NCBI GenBank assembly: GCA_028023455.1
Contig: JAQFVV010006200.1
Location: forward strand, 2,220,738-2,284,737
Direction of reading: 5' to 3'
DNA length: 64,000 bases
Source of the DNA: Epiperipatus broadwayi
Taxonomy: Eukaryota; Onychophora; Udeonychophora; Euonychophora; Peripatidae
Shown: one piece after another, positions 24,831 through 37,259 of the stretch
How the letters are laid out: the number at the start of each line of letters is the position of its first letter
Position numbering within the stretch: position 1 is the stretch's first letter
Notes under the pieces: model-generated
What the model was told of the DNA's origin: nothing
What the model saw: the letters and a program-made list of their open reading frames with translations, nothing else
Database searches by the model: none
Position numbers and translations under genes: made by a program

Positions 24831-27300
24831 AAATATAAAACAATATTAAATGTGCCCAAATTGATTAAAATTGGATGTTACTTTCTATTATCATTCAGAA
24901 ATTGCAGCTTTATTAAAATAAAAATATAATAACATAATAAAGTTTAACAATTTATTGCGAGCGATTTTTTTTATCTTTCCTTGTAATCACTTTTAAATAT
25001 AAACAAGATCTAAACCTAACATTACTGCTTATCTCTTTTGTTTCATGAACAAGCTTATATTTAACTCTAATGATTTTGGATCTTTTGTTTACAAGCAAAC
25101 CAGATGCTGGACCAATAACATTTAACATACATAAAATTATAACATGATACACATTAAAATAATAAAAAAATATTATTAGGTAAAGTTTCTTCATGTTTCT
25201 TCCATGAAAAAAAAAGACATAAATGCAACAATTTAAAACTGCAGAATTCTCTAAAGTTCTCATAATTTTTTTTACTATTCAACAATATTAGAATTACTCC
25301 ATATTTCTTATAGTATTCCTTCTCCATAAATATTGCAATTAACTATTTTCTTTCTTGCATATACTAAGTAGATTATAGAAAAATATCAACTTCCATGCTT
25401 GAACTTCTAATACACAATTAGCTTAAAATGTATCCTCTGTAATATCATTATGACTTTTATTATTTTCACAGATAATTGTAAAGATACATTTCAATACATA
25501 TTTACTAGGACCATACATCCTGGGTATGTTCAGTACTTATTTATTAATCCAATTAGTAATCCTAAAGAATTATCAGACCATTAAGTGATTGTGGTCTCTT
25601 CATTTAACAACTTTTCATATTTTGAAATAGAAGAAAATAAAATGCTGAAAATGAACGTTGATTTTGGTTATTATTACTGCTATAATTATTTAATTTTATG
25701 GCATGATTGAACTATCCAGCAAATATTCTATTATACATTTAACAATTACAATATTATTAACTTGATAAATTACTCATTGGAAATTAAGATGAAATCTGAA
25801 GCAATATTAATGAAATACTATATATTCTATCTAAAAACCCATCAATTCTGCTTAAGCCAGGCAAAGTTTTATAAAATCACATCTGGATTTATCTCAACAT
25901 AAGTTTAAGATAATAATAAAAAAAATTAATGTTGCGAATTTTAGTATATTTATTCATAATTATTGAATTAAACAGGTATAAACTATTAATGCTACAAAAT
26001 TAAATGCAACAAGATAATTTTTAATCACTTTCCCACATATTTTGTAGGTTTTAAAACATTAGGAAAACTAGTGATATCTAGGTTTAGTTTAATGTACTGT
26101 TTCATTTTAATAGGAACATTTCATGAGTGTATGAGAAACTTCGTTAGCAAAAATATCTTTTATTATAGTTCACTTTTAAATTTATTTTATAAATGAAAGT
26201 TTCAAAATGGTTTCCTTTTATAATTCCACATCTATTATAACAATATTTATAACTCATTTTATAATTATTATAAACAAAACATTTGTAAGGTAAATTATGA
26301 AAATTTAAGCTTATAGGTTTCTTGACCAGCTTATACTTGAATTTAGTTTTGGTAGCCATTTTCTTGGTACATCTTTTAGTTTGATAGTGAACCATTTTTT
26401 AAATTATTAGCTGACAATAGTGGTGTGTTCTTCCATAGGTGCAGGTGAAGTAAAATTTACTCCATTATTTGTAACTTAAGAATAACAAATAATTTGTACT
26501 TAAAAAAAATTAATGAATTTCAAATATTTTCTAAACTTTGTATAGTAGTATGATCTCCATATTTTGTTTCCCAGTAAAAAAAAAAAGTTATTTTTTTCTA
26601 TATGATGAGAGATGAATCTGCATATATATAATAAAATATGTGCATGCCTATTTATAGACTTTTAGCCAAGGGGCTGGTTGTAAAAGTAATAAACCAATCA
26701 AATTATTGCAAGTGATTATGTTTGCCTAAAATTAATAAATCTCCACTTTTAAATACAAATGATAATTAATTAAACCATTCAACAATATTTTAGATTACAG
26801 TAAAAATATATTTAATGATTAATTATACTATTTAATTTAAAATAACTCCAATTTTAAATCTGTTCAAAAGCTTTTGTTTAACAATAAAATGTTAAAGTAC
26901 TTCTATGGTTTTATTTAGTAACACTATTAAATTATTATATTAGAAATATTAAAATTATTTTATTCTGACAGATTGTACATGAGCATGCCTACACACAGTT
27001 TGTCAGAAGGCATATACGTTGAACAGCCCAACTCTTTATCATTCTAAGGAAATTCACTTATTAAATTTATCTATTTTCCTCCACCAAAATTAACAATCAT
27101 TAGACCACACCACTGAATCAAATCACAGATTTAATAATTAAGATTATTGCTGATCAAAAATTAAAATTTTAGCTAATAAACTGGTAGAATTAGGCTTTAT
27201 GAACATCAAGTTCAAACATAGTTACATATATATATATATATGATAAACAAAACAAGTTATAAATTTCGTAACTTGCTTTTAGCTTCCATTTTATGATCAC
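24831..27300. other. AT-rich non-genic DNA with two unexplained minus-strand open frames
   Basis: A 103-codon frame at 24952-25263 (minus) contains an internal Met followed by a hydrophobic stretch (MKKLYLIIFFYYFN...) and then a basic tail with R/K pairs. It could mimic a secreted peptide, but there is no splice or conservation evidence. An 83-codon frame at 26144-26395 (minus) is Lys/Tyr/Asn-rich with five Cys. Neither is recognised. A short (TA)n lies at 27227-27242. Confidence 0.3.
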
Positions 27301-27484
27301 TAGATGGAGCTTTACCAATAGCTCCTAACAAGCTTTTGTTTTACATAAATGCTGAGAGAGATAGAATTCAATATCTCTTTCATTGTCTGGAGGTGAAGAC
27401 AATGAAAGAGATAATGAATTCTATCTCTCTCAGCATTTATGTAAAACAAAAGCTTGTTAGGAGCTATTGATAAAGCTCCATCTA
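27301..27484. repeat. Foldback palindrome P4
   Basis: Left arm 27301-27388 and right arm 27397-27484 (88 bp each) are separated by 8 bp (GGAGGTGA). Only a few mismatches are visible, for example TTACCAATAG against CTATTGATAA. It begins TAGATGGAGC and ends GCTCCATCTA. No coding potential or target duplication is evident. Confidence 0.92.
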
Positions 27485-28096
27485 GGGATATATATATAAT
27501 GATAAAAATAAAATAGAACCAAGTGTTGGAATTTGAGATGTAAATTTCTCCTATCTGGCAACCATTAAAGAAAAAAAATGAATTGTTATTAAAAATCTTG
27601 TAGAAACAAAGTATCTGTCACAAAAAATTCATTATTCTGAAAAAGTGCTGATAATTATTTATTTAACAATAACCTTGCCCTGGCCCAATTAAATGTATTT
27701 AATGAAGGGAGAATAGGACTTTATTTTATAAGTAATTCCATAGTTTTTGTTAAAATGTATATATGTAACTTGTACAGTTTTACTTTTAAAAAATTCTTTT
27801 AAATTAAATGCTATTTTAGAGTCTTGGAAGTGATGATTTTATGTAATGAATTAGATAGTGGTTGAAAGTTGGGAAAAGCTTAAGAAATTTGAATCTTTCA
27901 ACTATTTTTTTTTTGTCTTTGGAAAAAAATAATTTGAAAGCATCAATAATACACTATTTCTTATTGCACTCTTTCAATCTCTCTTTCTTTTTTGGCAATA
28001 ATTAATCTGCTTTCAGAAATATAACTTAGAAATACACATCTGTTTTAAAAAGTTTTGCAAAAACATTATGTGTTGATTTTAGGTAATGAGTTAAAC

Positions 28097-28098
<2 letters not shown>
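27485..28098. other. AT-rich non-genic DNA
   Basis: No feature recognised. Confidence 0.4.
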
Positions 28099-28135
<37 letters not shown>

Positions 28136-28141
28136 ATCTAC

Positions 28142-28177
<36 letters not shown>

Positions 28178-28178
28178 G
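28099..28178. repeat. Paired (AT)n microsatellites, each inside its own short palindrome (P5)
   Basis: One AT tract is bounded by GGAT and ATCC (28099-28134). The next is bounded by CCACAT and ATGTGG (28141-28178). Six bases separate them. Each tract with its flanks is a complete inverted repeat. Confidence 0.9.
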
Positions 28179-28794
28179 TGTCATCCTTGCCAATTTGATC
28201 TATCCTTAATATAATACTGTTAGAATTTGAGAAATACCTTATTTATATTGTAAAAAAGAAATGTTAGAAATAAATATTTTTACATAAGCTCTGCCAAAAT
28301 CATGTGAGTGAGTGGTGTGAGACTTGGAGGGTTAGGTACCACAGGCAACAGGAAAGTTGTGCTTCCTCCCCGCTACTGCTTCCCTAGCTTTTAAATAAAT
28401 TATTTAATATACAGAGCTGTAAAATATATTCCTTTGTAAAATCACTACTATGCTTTTGTAGAAAATTTTTTGCTTGTTCAATTAATTATTTTTCAGATAA
28501 AAATAATAACAGTTCAGTAACTAAAAATATATAGTAACATTCATTTTATCCTCTGAAATGATGGTAATTTTGATTCGTAATTATATCTAACAATGAGAAA
28601 TAAATATTCACTTTAAAATGATTGCTTTGTGTCAGAAAGTATGTCAAAACGCCTATTAATATAATTTTAGATTTCTTAATAAATATTATATATATAATAT
28701 TCTTATTTAATATCTGTATTTCTTTGAAGTTATATATGTAATCTTGCAATTAAATATTAATAAGTACAGTAACACACACATACATATATATAAA
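28179..28794. other. AT-rich DNA with a GC-richer patch
   Basis: Positions 28285-28390 ('gtgtgagacttggagggtta', 'ctcccccgct'-like text) are clearly richer in G+C than their surroundings. They may be an old repeat remnant, but I cannot assign it. Confidence 0.35.
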
Positions 28795-30276
28795 GTACAA
28801 CTTTAAAAATTTCTATCCACCTAGTAGTGCTTTTGACTAGCTTTGTAGACTTTGTCAACTAGCACTAATTGTTTTAAAGGTATCTTTGAACATACTTTCA
28901 AGTAACCTTCCAATTAATTTTAATATTTGCCACCTCTTTATTTATTAAGTCATGCTTACATTTATATATTAACATAGCTTCCTTTATTTTCCTTTTATTA
29001 TTGTTTCTTTCCATTTATAATATTTTCACACTAATATAGTCTAAATTAAAACCACATATACATAATCTATTATGATCATAAAAAAACCAATGTTGAAACA
29101 TTATCATTTCCATTACAATTTTGTTTAGTTTTGTGAACTCTTTAATAACTGCAATTGCTTTTTAGTTCTTTTCTCCAATGTGTATCTTGATTCCCATATA
29201 CATTCACTACCACATTTACATCTCTATTTATATATGATGCAATTTTGATTTAAGAATGAGGCCTATTGTTTGAATTATTTATTATTTTGTTTAATCCAGG
29301 AGGTGCATAAAATGCAATTTCACATCAATCTTTATATATTTCCCTTATAAAATTCATTCATTCATTTGAATATAAAATTCATTCATTCATTTGAAATATA
29401 AGGTATTGATATCCATATTTTTTTATTCTTATCAGAATCAACCTTATTAGTTATATCTTTATTTTTATGCACTACCTGGATTAAACAAAATAATAAATAA
29501 TTCAAATGCTAAAACCTCATTCTTAAATCAAAATTTCAACATATATAAATGGAGATGTAAATATGATAGAGGATATATAGGGGAATCAAGATGTACATTG
29601 GAGAAAAGAACTAAAGAATACTTGTAGTTATAAAAAGAATTTAAAAAACTAAACAACATTGTAATGGAAATGATAATGTTTCAACTTCAGTTTTTTATGA
29701 TCATAATATGTTATAAATAAATAATCAATCAAACAAGATTAAAATAAACAACTATTAATAACTATATTTAAATATTTATCAAACTGGCTTTCATCTCCAT
29801 TGAGACCTTCTCAAGATATTATACTAAGGTCTCAATGGAGATGAAAGCCACTTTGATAAATATTTAAATATAGTTATTAATAGTTGTTTATTTCAATCTT
29901 GTTTGATTGATTATTTATTTATGTATTTGTGATAACATTATGGACAAATAAATTATATTGGATATTTGACCATTATAGTGATAATAGGTTATGTATATGT
30001 GGTTTTAATTTTGACTATAATAATGTGAAAATATTATAAATTGAAAAAAAAAAACAATAATAAAAGGAAAATAAAAGAAGCTATGTTAATATATAAATGT
30101 AAGCATGATTTTATAAATAGACAAGTGGCAAATGTTAAAATTAATAAATTGTGGGAAGTCTAGACTTTGAAAGCATATTTGAAGATACTTTAAAAAAAAT
30201 AGTGTTCATTGACAAAGACTATGAAGCTAGTTGAAAGTGCTACTAGGTCGATAAAAAAATTTAAAGTTATACATGT
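28795..30276. repeat. Large inverted repeat P6 (about 1.5 kb) with an interrupted arm
   Basis: The left arm (about 28795-29312) pairs with the right arm (about 29463-30276). Matches include 'ctagtagtgc' with 'gcactactag'-type text, 'accacatatacataat' with 'ttatgtatatgtggt', 'gttgaaacattatcatttcc' with 'ggaaatgataatgtttcaac', and 'tttaatccagg' with 'cctggattaaa'. The central 150 bp hold a 25-bp tandem duplication around AAAATTCATTCATTCATTTG (29347-29400). The right arm is longer because palindrome P7 sits inside it. No transposase frame is seen. Confidence 0.85.
29717..29920. repeat. Foldback palindrome P7, nested in the right arm of P6
   Basis: Arms 29717-29808 and 29826-29920 ('aatcaatcaaacaagatt' with 'aatcttgtttgattgatt'; 'ggtctcaatggagatgaaag' with its complement) are separated by about 17 bp. 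The matching point of the left P6 arm reads continuously, so P7 and its flank (about 29705-29945) arrived after P6 formed. Confidence 0.88.
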
Positions 30277-31073
30277 GTGTGCACATAGATATATAAAGTG
30301 AAAGGAAAAGTAGAAATGAACCAAGACAAAAATTTTTGTAGATATTTTCTATATTTCACTGGATAACAGTTAAGGATTAAATAATTTTGAATTTATATAT
30401 TTTTTATTATAAATTAAGCATGATTTGAAATTAAAACAAGCATGTTTTTATGTTACAATAGATATACTTGCAATTATAAAATTCCACTATCTATTTTGAT
30501 TAACAAATCTTTTTTTAAGTAAAGATTGCATAACATACATTGATAAAATTCCACAAAGTTGTTTTTCAAAGGATGAAGTTGAATTGAAAAAGTGTCATTA
30601 TTTTTTTTCAATCAAGATAGGAAAATCATCATTTTTAAATATTGTATCCTCCCCCACACACACTGACTAAAAAAGGTTGGAAAAAAGATTAGAATAGGGA
30701 GTTTTTAAGTTTTACAAATTATGACAGAACTACCATGAAATTATAACTAAAGACAAGACAGTGGATCCAGCTGCTGCTACTAGTTCACTATTGTTGAGTT
30801 TGAATTCACATGGAAGCAAGATTTAGCTTTTCTGTGTTTGCCAATAGCCCATATTTTACTAGACAGTATTGAAGTCCATCAAATGATAGATACTGAAGGG
30901 AGATCACTGTAGGTCAACAGTTATTTAAATTATGCCTTTCCTGATGATGGCAAGAAGCTAGTCCACTGTTTAGAAGAGACCAGCTTATCCAAAGAGGCCA
31001 TCAATTTGCTGAAGAATTAGTTATACATATGCTATTTTATTTATATGCTGAGAGCCACAGATAAATGTACTGC

Positions 31074-31156
<83 letters not shown>

Positions 31157-31621
31157 ACAGCTGCAGAATAGTGTTATATATATTAAGAATATTTTTAATA
31201 ACTTCTTTAGTGAAAATGACATTTAAAATCTATAATTAAAAAGTAAAACAAGTAAATAATTTTTTCTTGAATTAAAGATCTAAAAATAAAAAATTAATTC
31301 ATAGATGATTTTATATTTTATAAAAGAAAAAGTGGACTCCAAAAGTATTTCTAGATTGAAAAACAAAGGAACTTGCTGGAGTATTTTTTTAAAGCCATTT
31401 ACAATTAATCAACAGTAACTGGTCAAAGATGTAATTAATTTTTAAAAAAAAAAAAAAAAATTTTTATGAAGGGCCATTATATATACACATACATGTGTGA
31501 ATTTTATATATACTTTCAACATGAAATTAATTGCAAAAATATATATATTTAATAATTTTATTTTGAAAACTTAAAATATAATATGATATAAATGTCAGTG
31601 TGCACACACATTTTCATGTAC
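30277..31621. other. AT-rich non-genic DNA
   Basis: Positions 30740-31020 are richer in G+C and non-repetitive in the window but unassigned. An A17 tract lies near 31443. A (TA)n array is annotated separately. Confidence 0.35.
31074..31152. repeat. (TA)n microsatellite
   Basis: Nearly pure TA over almost 80 bp with one AATATATG interruption at about 31108-31117. The minus-strand open frame with IYIYIY translation is this microsatellite, not a gene. Confidence 0.95.
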
Positions 31622-32030
31622 AAACACATATATGTTAAATCTGTCATTAATTATGTATTATAAAAAATTAATTTCATTTATAAGTTTATGACACTTCAAA
31701 TATGTTCATAAATTATTATACATGTCTGCATGCTGATATATATGTGTTTTATGTAAACCATTATGACATATTTGTAAATCACAATGTGATAGCTTTTATT
31801 ATTATTATCATTATATGACTATTCCCATATGTTACTTCATGTCCATGTGCTTATATCAATGGATGTCAGGTAGACACATATATGTTAAAATTAATCATTT
31901 TGTTATTATTATTATATGACAATTCATATATGTTTATTTTATATTATACAGCACATTCATATGCTGATATATATGTAGGTATTTTATATAAACCTATTGA
32001 GATATTTGTAAATCACAATGTGATAATTAA
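31622..32030 (+). repeat. Degenerate tandem repeat, period about 240 bp
   Basis: Two units share ACACATATATGTTAAA, then after about 100 bp GCTGATATATATGT, and 'atatttgtaaatcacaatgt' (31770 and 32002). The units have diverged by substitutions and small indels. The repeat directly borders the left end of the Tigger element. Confidence 0.75.
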
Positions 32031-32037
32031 TTGTATG

Positions 32038-34264
32038 CAGGCAGTCCCCTAGTTATGAGTTTAATTGGTTCCTGATGTGTGTTTGGAAATTAAAATTGTT
32101 TGAAAGTAGAGGTATGTTAAAAAAACATCAAAAAGGGTTTTCAAAATACAGTATTTATTTTTTATTGATTAGTATCTAGAGTTTTGTTTACAAATTTATC
32201 AAGAGTTAATTGAATTGTATTCTTTTTCTTTTTTTGATAAAGAATTCTGTAACATTGTGTCTTTTTATTGCCCTTTGTACATGAGATATATGCTCTCCAT
32301 TGGGATCACATTCTTCCATGATGGTCAAAAATTTGTCAAGATGTATGAAGGCTTCATTCATATTCTTGATTGTCAAATACTTAACAATAAGTTCATTATT
32401 AGGTTCTTCTTCATTTGTTTTTCATTCATCTCTTATAGTTTAATCAAGTCTTCATTTGACAGAGGTTCTGAGTGAGATTGCATTAACTCATCAATATCTT
32501 CACCAGTGACATCTAAATTTATTTCATTCATTATATTGACTATTTCAGTTGTAATATCTTCAGGAGTTTCTTCAATGTCCATAGAAGCATTCATCATTTG
32601 TGTGTATATATTTTTCTAACAACCTTTCATTATTGACTCTTTTATTTCAGCCCACACATCTCAATAATATTTATTGCATTCCATATTATAACTTTTCCAA
32701 AAATTTCTTAATGTAGGTCCACCTTCCTTATCAATTGCCTTGATTGCTTCAGTCATTAATCTTCTTATATAATACTGCTTAAAAGTAGCTATCACAGTTT
32801 GGTTCATATGTTATATTTCACTGTGTATTGGGAGAGATAAACACAATATTAACTTCTGGATATAAATTTTGCAGAGATTTTGGATGTCCAGAAGAATTGT
32901 CTAAAAGCAATAGTGTTTTAAATATTCTCACTACAATATTGCCTAACAGAAGGCACAAAATGATGTGAGAACCAATCTTGAAAAAGCTGTACGGTAGCCC
33001 ATGCTTTAGTATTTGATTTTCAAATGTCTGGAAGCATTCTTTTATCTTTTCCTTTCAAAGCTCTATGATTTTCTATCTGATAAATTAGCATTAGCTTCAA
33101 TTTAAAATCACCAGCTAAATTATCTCCAAGAAGCAATGTTAATCTGTTTTTAGAAGGTTTATGCCCAGGTGCATCTGATTTTTCCTTTTTTTAAATATGT
33201 ACATGCAGGCATCTTTTTCCAAAATAATCCTGTCTCATCTACATTGAAGGCTAAGTTCTATTTTTAATATTAGAGAAAGTGAAAATAAATTCACTGGCAG
33301 CTTTCTTATCTGCACTGGCACTTTCCCAGTACATTTAATATTATGTAAAGAATATCCCACTTTAAATTTGTGAAGCCAACCATTGCTTTATACAAATTCA
33401 ACAGCAAAGTCTTTTTTTAATTATTTCTTCCAATCATCATGCAAATAAGAGCCTTAGCTTGAATAATTGATAAACTCACTGGGATGTCTTTTTGATATTA
33501 ATCTTCAATCCATAAATACAAAGATTTCTCCATTTCATCCATTACTCTGCCATGTTTTTTTGAAACAATATTTCCACAATTTTTAATATATTCAATAATT
33601 TTGTTGTTTTTCACAATTGAAGCAAAAGATTCATTATTTTCAGAATGATTATATCCATTTTTGTCTTGACCGTTTGGGATTTATGGGACCTTGATTTCTT
33701 TTTGGTTGTATCAACACTGCAGTTTTTTTGTTTTTCACTCATGTTTTTAATTAATAAGAATGAAAAAAATTTACCAAAACATAAATATATACAGTGTATA
33801 TGTAACATAATCATGCACAAACTACTTTTAAAAACAAGTGCTAATCATGATAATCCTGTTCTCTGATAGTCTGTGACGATGCTAAAAATAAAAATAATTA
33901 ATGTCAGGTGGAAAGATTTACTATATTTTATATAAGTTCTTATTATTCTCTATAATATACTTTTAATTATTTTTCTAAATTCCAAAGTTTATCTTTTTTT
34001 TTTAGAAAAAATTCAATTACGAATGTATTTAAATAGTTTTTTTAATCAGATACTGTAAATTTGTAGCATTAATTACTAAAAGGAATTTTTTAATTATTAA
34101 AGTACTAAAATACTATACAATTTTTGAATACCTATCTCTTTCTACAGTATATAGCACTAATTATACATGAAAGTATGTGCATAGATAAAGATCTAAAGTC
34201 CAAAAGTGATTGTGTAATAGTGAAATGTTTATAACTTGAGTGTTCATAACTAGGGAACTGCTTG
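32038..34264 (-). mobile_element. Tigger/pogo-type DNA transposon, complete but inactive
   Basis: The left end CAGGCAGTCCCCTAGTTATG matches the reverse complement of the right end (CAAGCAGTTCCCTAGTTATG). These are the terminal inverted repeats typical of pogo/Tigger elements, which usually insert at TA. A TA follows the right end; at the left end the nearest bases are TATG, so the target site is imperfect. The inside codes on the minus strand for a decayed transposase. Length, about 2.2 kb, fits Tigger-class elements. Confidence 0.9.
32240..33745 (-). pseudogene. Tigger/jerky-like DDE transposase pseudogene
   Basis: The minus strand starts with MSEKQKNCSVDTTKKKSRSH at about 33742, matching the basic N-terminus before a CENP-B-like helix-turn-helix. 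The first catalytic Asp is in NVDETGLFWKKM (about 33220-33246). Then come LTLLLGDNLAGDFKLKLM and ATVQLFQDWFSHHFVP, and the second Asp in LLLLDNSSGHP (about 32895-32930). At the third catalytic position the family has MDQ but this copy has MNQ (Asn codon at 32802-32804). The C-terminus has an acidic LTNEE-like stretch (SHSEPLSNEDL). Frameshifts and stops occur throughout, so it is dead. Confidence 0.9.
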
Positions 34265-35332
34265 TATTAATTAAAATCAAATTGCTGAATTTATATTTAT
34301 GGCATACTCAGCAGACCTTAATTCCATTTTTATTGTTATGATTAAATTGATATTTCATTGTTAAAATTATTCCGGTGAACTTAATTCTAAATAGTTTTAG
34401 AATATTATATTTGTATTATCTCTTACTCACAGTAAGTTCTCTGAGTTTGATTCATGCATAACAGTCTGTTATATAATAGGAGTTTATATTTAGTGTTTAT
34501 AGACATCCAGTTGATGATTCTGGATTCCTGCTAAGAGGATATCCTTTAAAGTCCATGCACTACATTGTATTTAGTTTAGTATTTATTAGAAATTAAGTTT
34601 ATAGTTGACCAGTACATTAATGGTACTAAACAGCCAGAGCATTGATAATGATCAGCATGTTTCAATATTCCACCATTATTGTTTTACTGTTGTATTGTTA
34701 TGGATTAGCATTTAAGTTTGTGCATCCAAATTAATGTTTAAATAATCTACCTCAAGCTGGCAAAGGCTAAATAATTAGCCTGGTCTATAATAGATCCATT
34801 TCAAATCCCATCACAAGATTGACTGCTGATTTATTTTTATCGTTGATCATTCATGATGATGAATGAGTATTACTTTTTTGTAATGCTGGTGAACTTATAG
34901 TTATTAATGCTTATACCTATAGTTAGTTAGTTGGCTGATCTCTCAGAGTCATTTCCTTTTTATCTCAATATCTTAAATTTCGAGCCATTGACTTGGGGTA
35001 AATAATGATGAGTTCCATCACCCCAGGTTCACTCCTAACTGTTTCTGTACCATTATAATATATATACAAATTGATTTATAAGTATCAAATTTTATGCAGT
35101 CTACAATAAATCATTAATTATTATTATTAATAATCATTTATTAAACTAGAGATATTTCTAGCCTGGATTTAATTATCTTTAACACTTAGTTAAAGATAAA
35201 TATATATGACTTTATATGAACACAAGAAATAACTCAACTTCATCTATCCTTTTTTATTTCTTATGTGTAATATCTTTTAAGAACCTAAAACTTCCATTCC
35301 ACTACACATTCTTAAATATATAAATAAATTCA
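34265..35332. other. AT-rich non-genic DNA
   Basis: No family assigned. Positions 34975-35045 contain a B-box-like AGGTTCACTCC after 'atgagttccatcacccc', possibly a remnant of another tRNA-like repeat. Confidence 0.35.
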
Positions 35333-35412
35333 TCTAAAAAAGACAAATGGCTTCCAAGATATGCATTTTGTGTTGAACCAGCACTCATCAATTGTCTCAA
35401 ATCTCCATCTCT
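35333..35412 (-). repeat. Hammerhead/tRNA-like repeat family A, fragment A3
   Basis: The minus strand reads GAGACAA, UUGAUGA (core with C3 changed to U), stem II GUGCU-GGUUC-AACAC, AAAA for GAAA, and UUGG. Only the hammerhead neighbourhood is present. The core is inactive by two changes at conserved positions. Confidence 0.7.
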
Positions 35413-35635
35413 TACATATGTCTTCATTATTTGTTCAGTATTGAATCATCACAATTTGATTTACAATTGACACTTTTTTTATATAATTGTTTTAAGTATT
35501 GATAATATTTGAAATTGTGAACACTATTATCACTATCATAAAATTATTCCTTTGCATGTGTCACTTAAACACCTTTGACATATTTAGTTATGATACTGTT
35601 GTAATTGTTTTAAAATTTATTAAAAAGTCTATAAT
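35413..35635. other. AT-rich DNA ending in the left target duplication of P8
   Basis: Positions 35620-35635 (TTAAAAAGTCTATAAT) recur exactly at 35883-35898. Confidence 0.7.
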
Positions 35636-35882
35636 AGCTTCTCTTCCTCTTTCCTTTTTTATTTTTGTTTTTCTAATATTTAACATATAATAACCACATT
35701 CTACTCTTTTTACACTTTGAAGCAAAATATATTTATTAATATTACAGTTTCATCTCCATCAGATCTTACAGTTTAGTAGATAATAAGATCTGATGAAGAC
35801 TGCTAGAAACAGTCGAAACTGTAATATTAATAAATATATTTTGCTTCAAAGTGTAAAAAGAGTGGAATGTGGTTATTATATG
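35636..35882. repeat. Foldback element P8 with family B motifs and a 16-bp target duplication
   Basis: Arms about 35681-35750 and 35816-35885 are inverted copies ('aagcaaaatatatttattaa' and its complement). The plus arm holds an intact-looking family B motif at 35790-35823: CTGATGA, A, stem GACTG, loop CTAGAAA, CAGTC, GAAACTGT. The minus arm motif (35744-35762) has lost its stem II. The perfect 16-bp repeat at 35620-35635 and 35883-35898 marks insertion by a mechanism giving long target duplications, as Penelope-like or other retroelements do. The left 45 bp are not mirrored. Confidence 0.85.
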
Positions 35883-35898
35883 TTAAAAAGTCTATAAT

Positions 35899-37259
35899 TA
35901 GTATGGAGAATAAAAAAAACCGAAGATAAAAAATAATGGCAGTAAATAAAAAGAACATCCAAAAAATAAATATGTTTGCTACTAGAAAATGTACTTCTAA
36001 TAGACAATGTTTGATTTTGTAGGTAAGCAATTAGAAGACATTGGTAATTAATTAAATATTTGTAAAAACTTTGAAAAGAAAAGTTTGAATTTGGAAGCTG
36101 AATAAATAATTTCTCATCATCAGTGAATCAATTTTAGAAACTTCTTTACTTTGTAAAGTGAAAATGTTAAAAGTACATTTTTTTAAAGGCGGAAGGGGGG
36201 TCCTAATCAGCAGCAATTAGTTTTTAATAAGCAACTATTGGAAGATAAGAATGTGTCTAATTACAAGATTTATACTCTTCTTTTAATATTGCAACATAGA
36301 GATAAAATTGATAAAATGAAATAAAGAGATCTAACTCATGCTAGCAAGATTTATGTTTATATGGTTGAAATTATGAGTTTAATAAGTAACTCTACAGGTG
36401 GTCAGCATTTTGCTGAAAAATCACTATATATAGGTTTTATTTCTGAAAAACGAAATAATTGATGACTTACAAAAATGAAAGAGGATTGAGGTTGAACTAT
36501 CTCTTGATTATTAATATTTTCTAAAAGCATTTAGAATAAATGTTTTCATGATAAATCAATACTTATTGTAGAACATTGCTAATTAGGAATGTATTTTGTC
36601 CTCACACCTTACATCTATTTTTTGTATATCCTTTTTACTTAAATTAATCTCACATTACCATTATTTTTATCTATATTTGGTTCTTTAGTTTCTAAACTAA
36701 TTTTATATTCCTTCACAATGTAGGCATCTTCTTTAATTTGTATATTTGTTGTTCTTGTTTTTTATTTGTTTTGAAGCCCTTTTTTAATATCTTTAGCAAA
36801 TTAGATTTTTATTTACTTTAACATTTTTGTTCGTCTTATTTTGTTTTATTTTGTTAAAAACTTTTTCCTTTCTCTATGATCTCCCTCTGTCTTTATATCA
36901 TTTTCTTCTATCACTTTTTCCAATTGCTTTCTGATTACTTGAATTGTTTTCTTTATTTTGTTTATTCTGCTTTATTTCATATAAAATTCATTTCACTTTT
37001 TGTCCCTTTCTTTCTTCTTTTATCTGTTTTAACATTATGACTAGCTGAGCTATTCAATACTAACATTTTTCTTTTGTCTGATTTTCCTATATCACTTCTT
37101 GTGTCAGATCCATTTTTTTCATCATTTTATCAATTACTTTTTATTTATTTCATGATTTCACATATGCATTCCTAACACCAATCAGTTCTAATATCATCAA
37201 TAGTATTCTGTCCATGGAGAGATCCAGAGAGTAATCACAACACCAATTTATCTATTTTT
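35899..37259. other. AT-rich non-genic DNA
   Basis: No gene. Positions 36600-37220 are strongly pyrimidine-rich on the plus strand and could be the degraded body of the non-LTR element whose 3' part follows. Confidence 0.35.

Noticed and set aside
24952-25263. Small secreted protein (Met plus hydrophobic stretch)
   Set aside because: AT-rich DNA yields such stretches often. No family match, splice sites or neighbours support it.
30930-30990. CCTGATGATGGC as a further hammerhead-like motif
   Set aside because: No following helix and no GAAA box at the right distance.
31037-31222. Open frame with repeated Ile-Tyr
   Set aside because: Translation of a TA microsatellite. The same applies to frames at 8479-8667 and 56558-56743.
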